Source: Nansenia antarctica
Lineage: Eukaryota; Chordata; Actinopteri; Argentiniformes; Microstomatidae
NCBI GenBank assembly: GCA_963989245.1
Contig: OZ022341.1
Span: 57,326,628-57,390,627 of the forward strand
Length of the DNA: 64,000 bases
Direction of reading: 5' to 3'
Below are positions 11,216 to 22,374 of the stretch, piece after piece; the stretch's first letter is position 1, and the number at the start of each line of letters is the position of its first letter. The notes under the pieces are model-generated. The model made no database searches. It was given only the letters and a program-made list of their open reading frames with translations, and was not told the origin of the DNA. Both the position numbers and the translations under genes were made by a program.

Positions 11216-11344
11216 TAAATGTTTACATGTTTCTAGTTTAGTTGTTGTTTTTGTTTGCTTGACTGTTTGTCTGACTGTTTGTCATTTTCTTGTATTTCTG
11301 TAAAGTGACCTTGGGTCCCCTGAAAGGCGCTATATGAATTTAAC

Positions 11345-11381
<37 letters not shown>

Positions 11382-11382
11382 A
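11216..11382 (+). mobile_element. LINE (L2-like) 3' tail with (ATT)n end
   Basis: The sequence TGTAAAGTGACCTTGGG...CTGAAAGGCGCTATATGAATTT ending in about 12 ATT repeats (11346-11380) is the typical 3' end of fish L2-like LINEs, where the element ends in a short tandem repeat. A related tail is at 14460-14719. Only the tail is present. The upstream boundary is approximate. Confidence 0.6.
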
Positions 11383-14300
11383 TGTCTACATTTCCACCCA
11401 ATACATCCTAGACTGGAATGTACAGTCCAATAATTCAAATAAGATTATGTTGAAAATCCTATCTATTTCAAGGCTTGGAGAGTTCCAATCTCAATTGGTT
11501 GAGCCCTCAATTATGGAATGATATGTAGACAATGAGATCCAACAGCAATGAAAGGACAATAGGATCGAACTCACTGTATGTGATCCGATAAGCAGCAGCA
11601 ATTCGAATGCCAAAATTCTTCTGCTGTTTAGGAGTCAATCCTTGGTGTCAGACGATGTTTGTGTCGACCATTGTCTGAACAATACAGAGTGTTACTTTGC
11701 TTTCAATACTAAGATGCAGACACTGAAACGTGACAGCCACAATGCCAGGACAGACATTGTCAAGCATTATAACAATAACACTACAAAAACATAACTCAAC
11801 CGTCTCAGAGCATACATTCAAAATCACTTGATTGCAAAAAAGGCATTGCCTCCTGGTAAATCATTATCCATGTTAGAGAGTGTGACAGGCGGGCTAAAGA
11901 AAAAGCAGTCTCATTTCCTGAGACGAATCCCCATGCTATATTTATGATATGTTGGTAATATTCATCAGTGCACTTGCTCTATTTTTGACATGCCAGGTTT
12001 TTGATCAGTCGGGTCTGCGTACGTCTGCATTGCAGCAGCCTCGGTAGTGTGTGCCATGTCAAGGTTTTCGTTCTCAATAAAACATCTGGCATGGCCTGCA
12101 ACTTTCAAGTGTTGCCGATTTACATGGTCTCTGGGGAGAATGGGGGAAAATGGAGGATCCAGATTATGATGCCATAAATCAGCGCAGTGTTTTTTTTTTT
12201 CACCGTCTGAAGGGTTGATTTATGCTGACATAATTGCCAACATGCTTCTGAGCGTAAACTACTTTAAGAACTTAAGACACTAAATCTAACATGCAAACAT
12301 TTTACCTTCTCACACTATCCCTGCTTCAATCCTAATTCTGCTGCACACAATTATAGCACTTGATAAAGGAACATGAAAACGTCTTACGTTATTAGCTTCT
12401 AAAGCTTTCAACTCGGGATGTCCCTGACATGAACCATACACACCACATTCCATTCCATCACAAGGATAGCAAATAAAGCACCTGGTCTTGACTGTTTGCT
12501 TTGGATACAGCCAGAGTCCCCTGAACATCATCAGTGGTGGGAAAACCTGACTGAGTCCAAGTCCTCCCCTCCACTCCTCTTAAATAGAGAGGAGGATGAA
12601 GCGACAGTCCTGTTTTCCAGCTCAGAACAGTCATTTAAATGCAATGTTTTTTTTCTTTTTCAGCACACTTCCCTTGCCCATACATGACATAATATACAGT
12701 ACCTATACATTCACAAAATGTTACATTTTTCGTTTGTTGTTAACAGTGACTAATCAAAGTGCAATATTATCATGTGAATAGGGTTCTAGTAAATTTGAAC
12801 TACAAACCCCTGACAAACCCCCACGCAACCCCTGAAAAAGGTCGTTCCCATAAAACAGGCAAACTGCTTGAATCTGCTTTTAATTCATCTTCTCAGCTGA
12901 GGACCTTTACTGGAAGACCACATGGGAGGATTAACTCACCAACTGCTCTCAGGCTGGCTCTGCTCTGTGCATGTGGTTAGAAGAGCTAAATATTTCGCTG
13001 ATTGTGTTTGTTTATTCTTAGAAATAATACTTAGGGCCCGTAAACAGAGCAGTGTGCCCATGCTCCTAGCTTTTTATCCCTTACTTAAATTATGCCCATC
13101 CATTGCATTTCCCATCTGTGAGGCTCATATTAAAGGAAGACCTGTCTGACAATTCCACATGGGAATTTATACACTAGAGAGAACTGATGGATGAATTTCA
13201 GATGTGCTTCCTGGGTCTCCATGGGGATGTTTCCATTTCTATACAGAGAAAAAAGCTCTATGCAGCCTTAGGGAATATGGTATCTTAGGTGCCTGCGCTG
13301 CTATTTCCACACGATTACCTCAGCTCAAACTAGTGCAGTTATTTCAACAGCCCTCTGTTCACATATCGCATGAAACAGAACAAATGCATTAAGATTATGC
13401 ATAATAAATATGACTGTGTGCATGTTTAAAAACATACATGAGGAAAAGACCTCATGCGACAACAGCTGCAGTCGATTATTTTCATATCACATTTTGAGAT
13501 TGTAAAGTGGGATTTGGCCATTGTCCAAAGGAGGGAGGGGAGAAGTGAGTGTATGGTGTCTGGACCACTTTGTTCTCCCTCTTCTCTATTTATTCCTGGA
13601 ATTTAGAGTTTGATTTATTTCACAGTCCCCTGGACGTTTATAGGGACCCATGGATCTAAAAGGCTTTATCTGGTACATTTCCACTGCAATATCATTTCCC
13701 AACACAATGGAGATTTTTGTTTTATCTCAGTTTATCATGCAAGTCCCCTTTTTCAACAACATCCCAACTGGCATTGGTTTTAACTATGGGTTGCCAGAAA
13801 TATACATATACCCAATTATGTGAGAGCCAACTAAATTGCCATCTCTGGTCCAGTTGCCTTGCAACCCTAAGGGGACACATTTGTGAGAAATGTATTTATA
13901 CATATAATCATCCACAAATGGACAGGCTGTACCCATGATCAAAGTTGTTGAAATGAATACATTTAGCCCATTGATGTGCTCATAATGTAATTGTGTTATA
14001 AGTACATTGCATTGTAGGATTCTCTAATGCGAATGGGAATGTTAATGCGGTTGTCTCGTTTGGAATGTAACATCTCATCCTGCTTTATCTAAGCTTACCT
14101 TGACATTTGGCTTGTTATCCTGTTATTTTCTTCTTCCCACAGCAACGAAAACCATCTTAATTAAAAAGTATGTGTTTTATTATGAAAAACCACAACCTTG
14201 ACTCGCAAAGGCCAGCGAAAGGCGAACAGTTCAATTCTCTTTGTGTTTCATTAATATTTATTAGAAGCATGGGGAGGAAAAACTGAAGAATAAGCAAAAA

Positions 14301-14455
14301 CGATATACAGTATGCAATAGAGCAAGTTGTTTATCAGCACAGTAAAGTAATACGTCCTCTGTGAACAGTCTTCATTCCACTAACCCGAAAGAGCCAAGTG
14401 GTCAGAAACCAGACTACTATTACTGCTGGCCCCTGCGAAACGGTGTCATACAGTA
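11383..14455. other. unassigned sequence
   Basis: About 3 kb with no recognisable gene or transposon. Short frames (12310-12531, 12496-12687, 12922-13149, 13717-13938 and others) have no family features. A strong splice acceptor-like tract ends at 14142 and is discussed among the rejected items. Confidence 0.4.
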
Positions 14456-14681
14456 TATCATCACCTATAGCTCCACACCTACTCTCTGTTAAATCCTGTC
14501 TTAAAACACACCTTTTCACAATGGCTTACTTGGTTTGATCTTCTGTATTTTGTTTGTTGTTATATCTCATTTTGCTGTTTTTATCTCATTTTGCTTTGTT
14601 GATTTTAATGTTTTGATATGTGGTTTTAAACTGTCTTGTAAGTTGTCCTTGAGAGCCTTGAAAGGCGCCCATAAATAAAAT

Positions 14682-14718
<37 letters not shown>

Positions 14719-14719
14719 C
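14456..14719 (+). mobile_element. L2-like LINE 3' end with (ATT)n tail
   Basis: The short segment around 14480-14525 reads as the end of an L2 reverse transcriptase (SVKSCLKTHLF). It is followed by a T-rich 3' UTR and the tail CTTGAAAGGCGCCCATAAATAAA with an ATT array at 14683-14718. It is severely 5'-truncated and was not an active gene. Confidence 0.65.
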
Positions 14720-14814
14720 AGAGGAGGACATGGCCAGGGGGCTATTCCACGATGCACGATTATCTTCTAATCCGCGATAATGTTCTAATCGGCGATAATT
14801 TTATCTTGCTGTAT

Positions 14815-14980
14815 TAACTACTAACTAATACTGTACTAACTACTAACTAATACTGTACTAACTACTAACTAATACTGTACTAACTACTAACTAATACTGT
14901 ACTAACTACTAACTAATACTGTATTAACTACTAACTAATACTGTACTAACTACTAACTAATACTGTATTAACTAATACTG
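14815..14980 (+). repeat. tandem array of a 22-bp unit, 7 copies
   Basis: Seven full copies of a 22-bp unit containing TAACTACTAACTAATACTG run from 14815 to 14968 and are followed by a partial copy to 14980. Divergence is confined to a C/T change at the last base of the unit. Each unit contains one TACTGTA heptamer. Confidence 0.95.
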
Positions 14981-15180
14981 CCACCACAACTAATACTGTT
15001 CCATCAATGAGGCTCAAATAATTCGCTGTTTGGTTGCTATGCAACCTAGCCTCCCGAGTTATTCTGGTCGCGAGCAGGCTAAGAGGCTGGCTAAGGTAAT
15101 GCGTGCGTCAAAAAAGGCTCACAGGCGGAAACTACATCCCGAACGAAGTGTCTTTTAGGAAATATTAGTTCCCACTTCAC

Positions 15181-15330
15181 ACGAGATAGATAGATAGATA
15201 GTTTGACTGTGTGATAGATAGATAATTTGATAATTTGAAAGTGTGATCGATCGATAGATAGATAGTTTGATTGTGTGATAGATAACCTGATATTTTGAAA
15301 GTGTGATAGATAGATAGATCGATAGATAAA
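15181..15330 (+). repeat. interrupted (GATA)n microsatellite
   Basis: Three GATA-rich blocks (15185-15201, 15246-15268, 15307-15330) are separated by near-copies of a TTTGAAAGTGTGATAGAT segment, so a longer repeat unit has been duplicated together with the tetranucleotides. Confidence 0.8.
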
Positions 15331-15403
15331 TAAATTAAAAAGTGTAAAAAATAAAATAAAATAAATAGGTATCTCTATTAACTTGCATTGCTTTTGTCAC
15401 AGC

Positions 15404-15512
15404 GGTCTGGCTGGCGCAGTGGTTAAGGCAACCAGCTAGAATTCCGAAGGTTGCGAGTTCGAGATTTATTTTTTATTTATTTATTTATTTATTTTTTACA
15501 TTTAACCGAAGC
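15404..15512 (+). repeat. tRNA-like head of a SINE or tRNA retropseudogene with (TTTA)n tail
   Basis: A perfect Pol III A box TGGCGCAGTGG lies at 15412-15422, and a slightly altered B box GAGTTCGAGAT at 15455-15465, with normal tRNA spacing and a GCAACC/GGTTGC stem between them. Directly after the B box the sequence becomes an (ATTT)n tract to about 15496, like a SINE tail. The acceptor stem is not maintained, so this is not a functional tRNA gene. Confidence 0.6.
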
Positions 15513-15626
15513 CTTCATGCAAAGGCTTTGAACACCATTGTAATCGTGTCAGTTCTTGTAAATTAGCCTGCACCATAATTTTATAGCCTACATACTTTTT
15601 TCGATGAGATCAGACAACGAAATGCA

Positions 15627-15716
15627 GTAAAAAGTGTGTCTGAAGAGGGATTTGAACCGATTTAAAATGACGAATAAATACTATGGCAGCGGTCGATACC
15701 ACTAGGCCATTGTGAC
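15627..15716 (-). repeat. second tRNA-like Pol III promoter module, opposite orientation
   Basis: On the minus strand a perfect A box TGGCCTAGTGG (15699-15709) and a perfect B box GGTTCAAATCC (15648-15658) are followed by TTTTT at 15629-15633, which would terminate Pol III. The spacing is that of a tRNA, but the stems are poor, so a tRNA pseudogene or SINE head is more likely than a tRNA gene. It faces the module at 15404-15512. Confidence 0.55.
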
Positions 15717-15814
15717 GATATGACGGCTTGTAGCCTGCTGCTGATATCACCACAGTAGTAAATATTAATTTATTAAAATATGAACATATAACAATAACTG
15801 GGGCTAATATGACC

Positions 15815-16060
15815 TACGCATTTAATCGGTCAGCAATTTCTTGCCAAACCATTTCCCTCGCCTTGTTAATTGCGGCAGTATTGCACTATTTTACATCTTA
15901 TTTTTCCGTCTTCATAAAGATCAATAATTCGGAATGCTGCGCAAATGTAAGACCCCTGCAGAGTGGAGTATCTTCATTTCGACAGATCAACTCTTCGGGG
16001 CTCTTTATGTCTGCGCCCATATCAAGGATTTCTAAGCCGGTGTTCTGTGAACACTGATGA
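15815..16060 (-). pseudogene. Myb/SANT-like DNA-binding remnant (Harbinger-type accessory protein)
   Basis: On the minus strand the segment near 15822-15880 reads INKAREMVWQEIADRLNA. This resembles the trihelix/Myb-SANT-like domain encoded by PIF/Harbinger transposons and domesticated relatives, with its conserved Trp and the helix ending in ADRLNA. It is followed directly by a stop, with another stop shortly upstream, so no intact protein remains. The similarity is short and judged by eye. Confidence 0.4.
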
Positions 16061-16184
16061 CACAAGCCTGATCCTCGTTCAAGGAATCACCTGAGGCTTG
16101 AATTCCAATCCCGAGTTGCCTGATCGCCTGATTTATTTTAATCGCCGATATACTTATCAACGTTAGTGGAATGGCCCCCTGATC

Positions 16185-16479
16185 TGTGGAAATGTCAACC
16201 AGACAGAGGCAGCACAGAAGAGCACAGGGTGGTCAGTGAGTGAATGGACATAGGTGTATGTTTGTGTCTGTAGTCAACAGAATGTGTCCTAGTGGTAGAG
16301 GTGATTATCTGACTCATACTTGTCTGAGGGGGCATGTGTATCCACACAATGTGAATAATTCAATTGGATTAACTATCAATTTTATTGACAGTTTGTTGTC
16401 AGTGGGGCGTAATTGTTGTGCCAGACTTTAATGTTCGAGTGAACATATCACTTTTTTGGCCAATGTAAAGTTATATGTA
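16185..16479. other. unassigned sequence
   Basis: No recognised feature. Confidence 0.4.
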
Positions 16480-16480
16480 A

Positions 16481-16572
<92 letters not shown>
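16480..16572 (+). repeat. (TAG)n trinucleotide microsatellite, about 31 units
   Basis: An uninterrupted TAG/AGT array of about 93 bp. Further short TAGTA groups occur at 16727-16772, suggesting an older array nearby. Confidence 0.97.
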
Positions 16573-17227
16573 TCTCAATATAAATAGGCTAACATACAAT
16601 ATATTTGCCTATAGGCGTATTATTCACTATGTATCACACCTATTATTCATTCATTCCATGTTTATCTTCCTGTACATCTAATTCAACTGCATTAGTTGTT
16701 TTAGTCCCTGCCTTGTATAATCATTAATAGTAGTATATAGTAGTACATAGTAGTATACTAATAGTAGTATACATTAACACTGTTGCCTGCAGTAGGGATG
16801 GGTACACAACACAGACCTGTTTTGGGGCTTGTGAAGGGACTTTGTTATCAAGTTCAAGCTTAGGCAAGAAACTTTTTCCAACTCAGAGAAAAGCTTCTGT
16901 GACCCCAGCCCGACAGCACAACAACATTTCTTTCGAATGTATTATTGATGCGCCTTTTGTTTCATTTCAGAGAGGTTTTGTTCAGTTCTTTTAATGATTT
17001 TTTTACTCTATTTCATCAATGCCTGTAGATTGTTGAGATGTACAGAGATGTTGGAGCTCTGTTCCCTAGGGCCAGGAGGCATTGAGAAAGTAGTCACTTT
17101 AAGTGTGAGAAAATGCCTCTCACTTTTAGTTGTTAAGAAACAATATTTATCAATGTGCTGATAAATCTCCCCAACTACTGTACCTAAACGTATTTTAATT
17201 AGTGTGAAACCCACAGTAAATCAGAAC
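16573..17227. other. unassigned sequence
   Basis: No recognised feature apart from scattered TAGTA clusters near 16727-16772. Confidence 0.4.
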
Positions 17228-17229
17228 TA

Positions 17230-17281
17230 CAGTACCAGTCAAAAGTTTGGACACACTTTCCCATTCAATTGACTGGTACTG
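17230..17281. mobile_element. 52-bp miniature Tc1-type element
   Basis: The left end CAGTACCAGTCAAAAGTTTG (17230) is the familiar TIR start of a fish Tc1-like family. The complementary end CAATTGACTGGTACTG closes at 17281, with TA on both sides (17228-17229, 17282-17283). Almost the whole element, including the rest of both TIRs, has been deleted, leaving about 38 bp of one TIR and 14 bp of the other. Confidence 0.7.
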
Positions 17282-17283
17282 TA

Positions 17284-18290
17284 CATTAGAACAATATCTT
17301 GAACTGTGTAAGTGTTGCATGGTTTTTAATAACTCAATCATTATTGTATTTTTCATTTATTTATTGTTTGAATATATTCCTGTACTTTTCGTGGAAGCGT
17401 CACCTTTCATGAGACAGCCACCAAACAGCTTTACTCTTCCGTTGCCTGATTTTCACAAACTTAGAGCTGTGGACCATCAGTTTGCAGTCCTTGTGTGATT
17501 ACCTCTGCACGCTGACCACTAGCAGTCTTACAGTGACAGATGCTCGGGCGGAGAGAGAAGGGGATCAGGCCTTGGAGGGAGGCTGTGATGTCCATAGCAC
17601 AGATTAATCCTGGATCACAGAGTTAGCTCGGTTAGCGTCTCCTGCTCACAGTAGGGATTAGAGATACTGAGCCGACCACTCTGTTGAAACACTTGCAGTA
17701 TACTGTATATGGCCCTTTTTCCAAGAAATGCCAATCAGAAATTGGTTAAAGATCATACAAATCGGATTGCCATAGCTTCCATATACTGTAGTATATAGTA
17801 TGTAAACATTTTCCGTAATTAAACCATACTGCTTCAAATTAAAGCAGCTTTGGAAATAGCTGGATTCTGTGATATCCAGTCGGGAGAAATGAATGCATCA
17901 TTAAAGCCATTCAAGAACACGTTGGACATTGATTGTGTTTACTTGGAAGCTGTCTAAAAAAGTATTTTCAGAGATGTGAATATGCTTCAGCCATTAATGC
18001 TACTGATAAAGTCTGTAATTTAGACACCAATTTGTTTCTGTCAACTCGAAAGTTCAATCCGGTTCTCTACATTACCTCACTCAACTTGGCCAGCTGGTTG
18101 TAATTATGTGGTAGAAGCCAGACATATCTTCTCCTATTATTTTCTTTGTCAGTAAAATGTTTTGAAAGGCAACAGAAATACTTTTTAAAAATTATGGAAA
18201 GTGAAGCACAAACATTTGGGGAATATATCCTTAAAATATCCTTTCTATATCCTTTCTGTAACTATCTTACAAAATAAAATGTCAAGGTTT
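17284..18290. other. unassigned sequence
   Basis: No recognisable gene. The frame at 17247-17498 starts inside the Tc1 relic and has no family features. Confidence 0.4.
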
Positions 18291-18293
18291 CAG

Positions 18294-18476
18294 CATTATA
18301 GTGAAAATACCACCGCTCACTTTGCAGAGGTGCTGGAACTGAAGAGTATCAATAGAGTGAGAGTGTAGAGTGTCTGCTTTATGCCTGAAGAAGGTCTATG
18401 ACCGAAAGCTCGCAATAAAACGAAGTTCCTGAGCAGTGTTTGAGTGTGCGGATGCTGTTATTTTGCACTCTCAATG
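18294..18476. repeat. rearranged fragment related to the interior of the 1.1-kb Tc1/mariner-type family
   Basis: 18298-18360 matches 7172-7233 of copy A in the same orientation (GTGAAAATACCACCGCTCA, CTGGAACTGAAGAGTATCAA). 18400-18474 matches the following copy A segment (7225-7315) in reverse complement (GTGTTTGAGTGTGCGGATGC). Between them is a short palindrome, AAGGTCTATGACC, in the context CTGAAGAAGGTCTATGACCG. The locus is therefore a fold-back version of that interior, or an independent older repeat that was captured by the mariner-type family. Confidence 0.6.
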
Positions 18477-18479
18477 TTT

Positions 18480-21418
18480 CAGCTTTAAAATATTATCCAT
18501 CAAAATCCAATGTAATCTAATCTAATTAAAAGCTATTATGCCTCAAAATGTACCTATGCCAGGTATGTATAAGTGTGTCACTCCATAGATAGACTAAAGG
18601 CATGTTGTAGGTCCAGAGGCCATCCTTCCCTGAGGCATTGATTGTCACCCATCCAGTGATAAGTAGTAGCTCACAGCTATGATGTACTATTCATCAGGGA
18701 GGCCTGTTGGTGGCATAGAAACGTCCCCTCCAAGACCAGCATACCCCGCCGCGCCACTGAGCTGGGCAATGAGGAATGCCTGCGCCCTCTTCTGCACCCG
18801 CATGTCAGCCTTGATAGGCCTCAGTCACTGGCTGGCCTAGCTGCACATGCAAATAGCTGTCAGACTGCTCACAACATGCAAAACTGCAGCAAGTGTCAGG
18901 GAGCAAATTCAATTCATGCGTTTAGAGTTATCATTATACATACAGGGAATTGCTGCCTAGGCTCTCTGATAGTTTATGCAGTATTGAAAGCAATTCAAGC
19001 ACGAAAAATGGCAGCAAAGTTCTTCCACAGGCACTGAATGACAACTATATCACTTTTGGCATTACTCATATACATTAACCTGTGATGCTGGAACCCTTCT
19101 GTGAGGAAACAGTAGGGATGGTATACATATTTGATGCGTGGCATGTGGGGATTAGATGACCGTAATGGATGCTCAAAGCAAACAGATGGGATAGCTGCAT
19201 TCCATTATTAACGTTATTGAAATACGAGACATCTATTAATCTCTATGAATACTTTTTAATCTCATCCTATTTCCGTACCTTTGTTTCATTCATTATTCCA
19301 ATTCTTCTTCTTCTTTTTCTTTGGACCAGTCAGTTACTGGTTTACAAAAACACATAGGCCTACTCATTTTCTTATTTATATTAGACAGTGCAGTTTTCTC
19401 AGCCTAGGGGCTATCATAGTGTTATGGCTGTTGCAAATACATTTGACATTTCCGCCGGAGCAATAAAAGTGTGTGGAAGATGAAGAGGACCACTGACATT
19501 TATGGTAATAAAAAGAGTGGTGGCTATGCTGTATCTGTGTGACCTCATCTCCCCGGGTGTGTTGACTATGCATTGGCTTTTGAAGTGGTCAAGTAAATGA
19601 AAGGCAACTAAAAGAATAAGGCAAAGAGAGGTGCTGTCAGACGTGGCGTGAAGTGAGGTGGGCCAGAAAAAATAATTACATTCTAGTCATAGAAAAAAAG
19701 GATTTGGTAATTCCCACTATCACAAACAGGATGAAAAACAATACCAGGGAACACACGTTCTGCTTCACCAGGCACAGGGCTCATATTGTAAAATATCCTT
19801 CAAGACTTCAAGGACCGCAAAGCCATGCAGCTCATCTAAACTCCTCAACGTTGACAAAGCCTGACAAAGATACTGTATACACATTGTAGAAGGAATACGA
19901 TGGGGAAACTAAGGCTCCAAGTCCAAATTCCTCTAAAGCATGGATAGCATTGCATTGGTTCTCTGAACTTCTGGTTGGATATTTGCCTCTATATTGTCAT
20001 CCTTGAAAGATGTGATGACACTTTATTGAAACAATTCTCAGGTGTTCACCTGAGGTCAAGGCTTTAGAAGGTACGAATAATAGAGTATGTTTGGGTTTCA
20101 AAAACAATAGAACATACATATGATTTTTAACTATTTATGATAATTTCTATCATGAACCTTGTACAGAATGAAATGGACAGCCTGGGGCTAAATGTTTCAC
20201 AGCCCACTACTGCCTCAACATCACATAAAACTGATGGACTCTATAGACTGTAATTCCATCGAAAATGCCACTAAATGGAAAAGCAGCTAAAAGCTCAGTC
20301 GCTCACAACAAATGGAGCCCTTTACAAGCAAACAACAGGCAATTTAACTTCAATAAAAAATGGCTGATGGGAAAACATTTAGCTATGAAGTACTCTGCAA
20401 GAGAGTGCGTTAATCAGATTGTACTGTACCTTTTACAGTGCACTGATGAATATTTCATTATTCGATAATTACATATACATTATGTTTTATCCAGATGCCC
20501 TGGTAGCACTAGCATCAAATAGGGTCAAATAACCACCTGGTACTGTAGCACACTGGTGGTAGTCACACGTACAACCACTTTATTTCATGACATAAAGCAT
20601 TTCTAAGGACGAAAAATATTGCCACAATTTCAGCTATCAGAGATCTGCCCCTTGACGCTAAAGTCAAGCAGACACCAAATCCTACACAGTCTCCTAGACC
20701 AAGCGTGCCTGCAGTAACAACAGTACAAGGCCACCATAATGTGCTCATCTGCATGTTACTGTAGCATGGAATCTGTACAGTTCCAAGAAGCACTACTTAA
20801 GAAAATAAAAAGAAGAAAACTCTACTATGTTAGCAACCTAACTATGTAGTACTTGATGAGGAGGTTGGTTGATGATGGTTAGGCAGTATTAGGACATGCT
20901 TAGCCGGCAACTGCCATAATGTATACACACTCATCCTAAAACTGTATAGTATGTTCTTTTGTTGTGAAAAAAAGATTATTATTTGCTAACGGCGAAGTGG
21001 CCTGAGCCCAGTAACTTTCAATGTATGACGGCAACTTCCGGTGACTTGAGCGATCAGAAGAGGAACTAGATGCCAACATTTTGCCTTCGATACCAATACT
21101 AGCTTAAAGTAACACGATTTACATTCTTAAGCGATACCACAGCAAAAGGAAGAACATCAGGCAAAATAAAACAATATCTTATATTAAATAACAGACCATG
21201 GAACTTGACATTCATAGGCCTGTCTGTCTGTGTCACACAATAGCCATGACGTATTTTAACCATTCAGTCATGGATGGCATAGGAAGGGAAATGATGTTCT
21301 CCTGTCCTGGAGAGTCGTCTATTTACAACCTAACCAACCTAACCTACAACCTAACCAAAGATACTGGCACCTGTCTCATGAACATTCCTTACTTTATGAA
21401 CATTCCTTACTTTACCCC
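18480..21418. other. unassigned sequence
   Basis: About 2.9 kb without a recognisable gene or transposon. Many short frames, none with family features. Confidence 0.4.
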
Positions 21419-21535
21419 AAATTGCTCCCAATGAGCGGGCCGGCGCCTTGCTTGCCATTGGTGTGTGAATGTGTGAATGAGAGGCCATTGTAAAGCACTT
21501 TGGAATAAGGCGCTATATAAGTAGAATCCATTTAC
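21419..21535 (+). mobile_element. fish LINE/SINE 3'-tail-like repeat
   Basis: GTGTGTGAATGTGTGAATGAGAG...TTGTAAAGCACTTTGG...GGCGCTATATAAGTA...CCATTTAC is a very common dispersed sequence in fish genomes, matching the 3' end of a non-LTR family and its dependent SINEs. Only the tail is present. The family name is uncertain. Confidence 0.5.
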
Positions 21536-21591
21536 TAATCCATTGTTGGCTGGACATAATCTGCACTTATTATGAGGAGAGGAGCAAATAA

Positions 21592-21834
21592 GTGACAGCA
21601 GCTGGTGAAACCGGGAAGAAATCGTAAAACCAATCAAAATGGTGAGTAATCCCCACTACTACCTAGTTAGTGTAGAGTAGTGGGGATTACTCACCGAATC
21701 CATTGCATTGCAATGTTTTGGCTTGACTAGCGAGTGTGTCATTGATTTTCAACAACGTTGAAATGTAAAAAATAAATAAAATAAAAGTCAGAACAGTCCG
21801 TCGGTTGGTGACCAGTTTCACCAGCTGCTGTCAC
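21592..21834. repeat. nested perfect inverted repeats (two 20-bp hairpins)
   Basis: Outer arms GTGACAGCAGCTGGTGAAAC (21592-21611) and their exact complement at 21815-21834 enclose 203 bp. Inside, GGTGAGTAATCCCCACTACT (21641-21660) pairs perfectly with 21676-21695 across a 15-nt loop. The two palindromes have different centres, so the structure is not one simple fold-back. No TIR superfamily is recognised. Confidence 0.8.
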
Positions 21835-22203
21835 ATAAGGAAATACAGCTGTTTTTAAGTATGGTACAGTATAGTAGTACTTTTGTACTTTTGAAAATGT
21901 TTGCGTCTTCGGTCAGTCAATCGGAGAAGAGAATGTTACGCTAGCTGGCTGCTGGATTGGCACCGACATTGTGTCTCCAGGAAGGAACACCTCCAAGTGG
22001 AGGCTTCCAGATGAAATCCTGAGCGGTGCGTCATCTACTGTACCTGTTTGTTCTTCAAAGTCAAAAGTCAAGGTTATTTATAGCACATGTTCATACAAGC
22101 AAATGTAGCACACAGAGTTTTATAGAATAAGGAAAGATACATAAAAACATGGTTCATAGTAAATGGTACACAAAACAAGAAAACAAAACAAGACAGATAA
22201 TAT

Positions 22204-22352
22204 TGTAACGATCCTGTATGAGGCCCGTTAACAGCTCCACCAAGGGAGTTAACTCTCTTGGTCTAATGGTTAGCGCGGCCGTCGGTTATGCGGGAGGTCG
22301 GGGTTCGACTCCCGCATGGGGCGAGTTACACTAGAAGTTTCCGTTCGCTACA
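22204..22352 (+). repeat. 5' LTR with Pol III A and B boxes
   Basis: Starts TGTAACGATCC and ends CCGTTCGCTACA. A box TGGTCTAATGG at 22259-22269 and B box GGTTCGACTCC at 22302-22312 both match their consensus exactly. The flanking arms resemble tRNA-Asp/Glu in D- and T-arm sequence (GGTTAGCGCGG, CGGGGTTCGACTCCCG). An imperfect AACTCTC/GCGAGTT pairing exists, but the cloverleaf is poor, so this is a promoter-bearing tRNA relic rather than a tRNA gene. Confidence 0.72.
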
Positions 22353-22353
22353 C

Positions 22354-22374
22354 TGGTGTCAGAAAGTTGGGATG
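22354..22374 (+). promoter_or_regulatory. putative tRNA-Leu primer binding site
   Basis: TGGTGTCAGAA matches the complement of the tRNA-Leu 3' end with CCA over 11 bases. The continuation AGTTGGGAT differs from the expected GTGGGAT by two inserted bases. It begins one base after the left LTR, the usual position. Confidence 0.65.

Larger units (their letters stand above)
14735..16181. mobile_element. degenerate TIR DNA transposon (1.45 kb) carrying tRNA-like promoters
   Basis: The left end CAGGGGGCTATTCCAC and the reverse complement of the right end, CAGGGGGCCATTCCAC, match at 15 of 16 positions. ATCGGCGAT motifs recur just inside both ends. I see no convincing target duplication. The interior contains a 22-bp tandem array (14815-14980), GATA repeats, two tRNA-like promoter modules facing each other, and a minus-strand remnant resembling a Myb/SANT-like domain of Harbinger-type elements. 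The element is either a heavily altered Harbinger relative or a composite of several insertions. The TIR match is direct evidence; the superfamily is inference. Confidence 0.5.

Noticed and set aside
14143..14167. 25-nt microexon between a strong CCCACAG acceptor and a GTATGT donor
   Set aside because: Too short to test from sequence alone. Two of three frames are stopped, and no partner exons are visible.
22251..22325. Functional tRNA gene (and a second at 22509-22583)
   Set aside because: A and B boxes are perfect, but the acceptor and anticodon stems do not pair well, and both lie inside LTR-like direct repeats.
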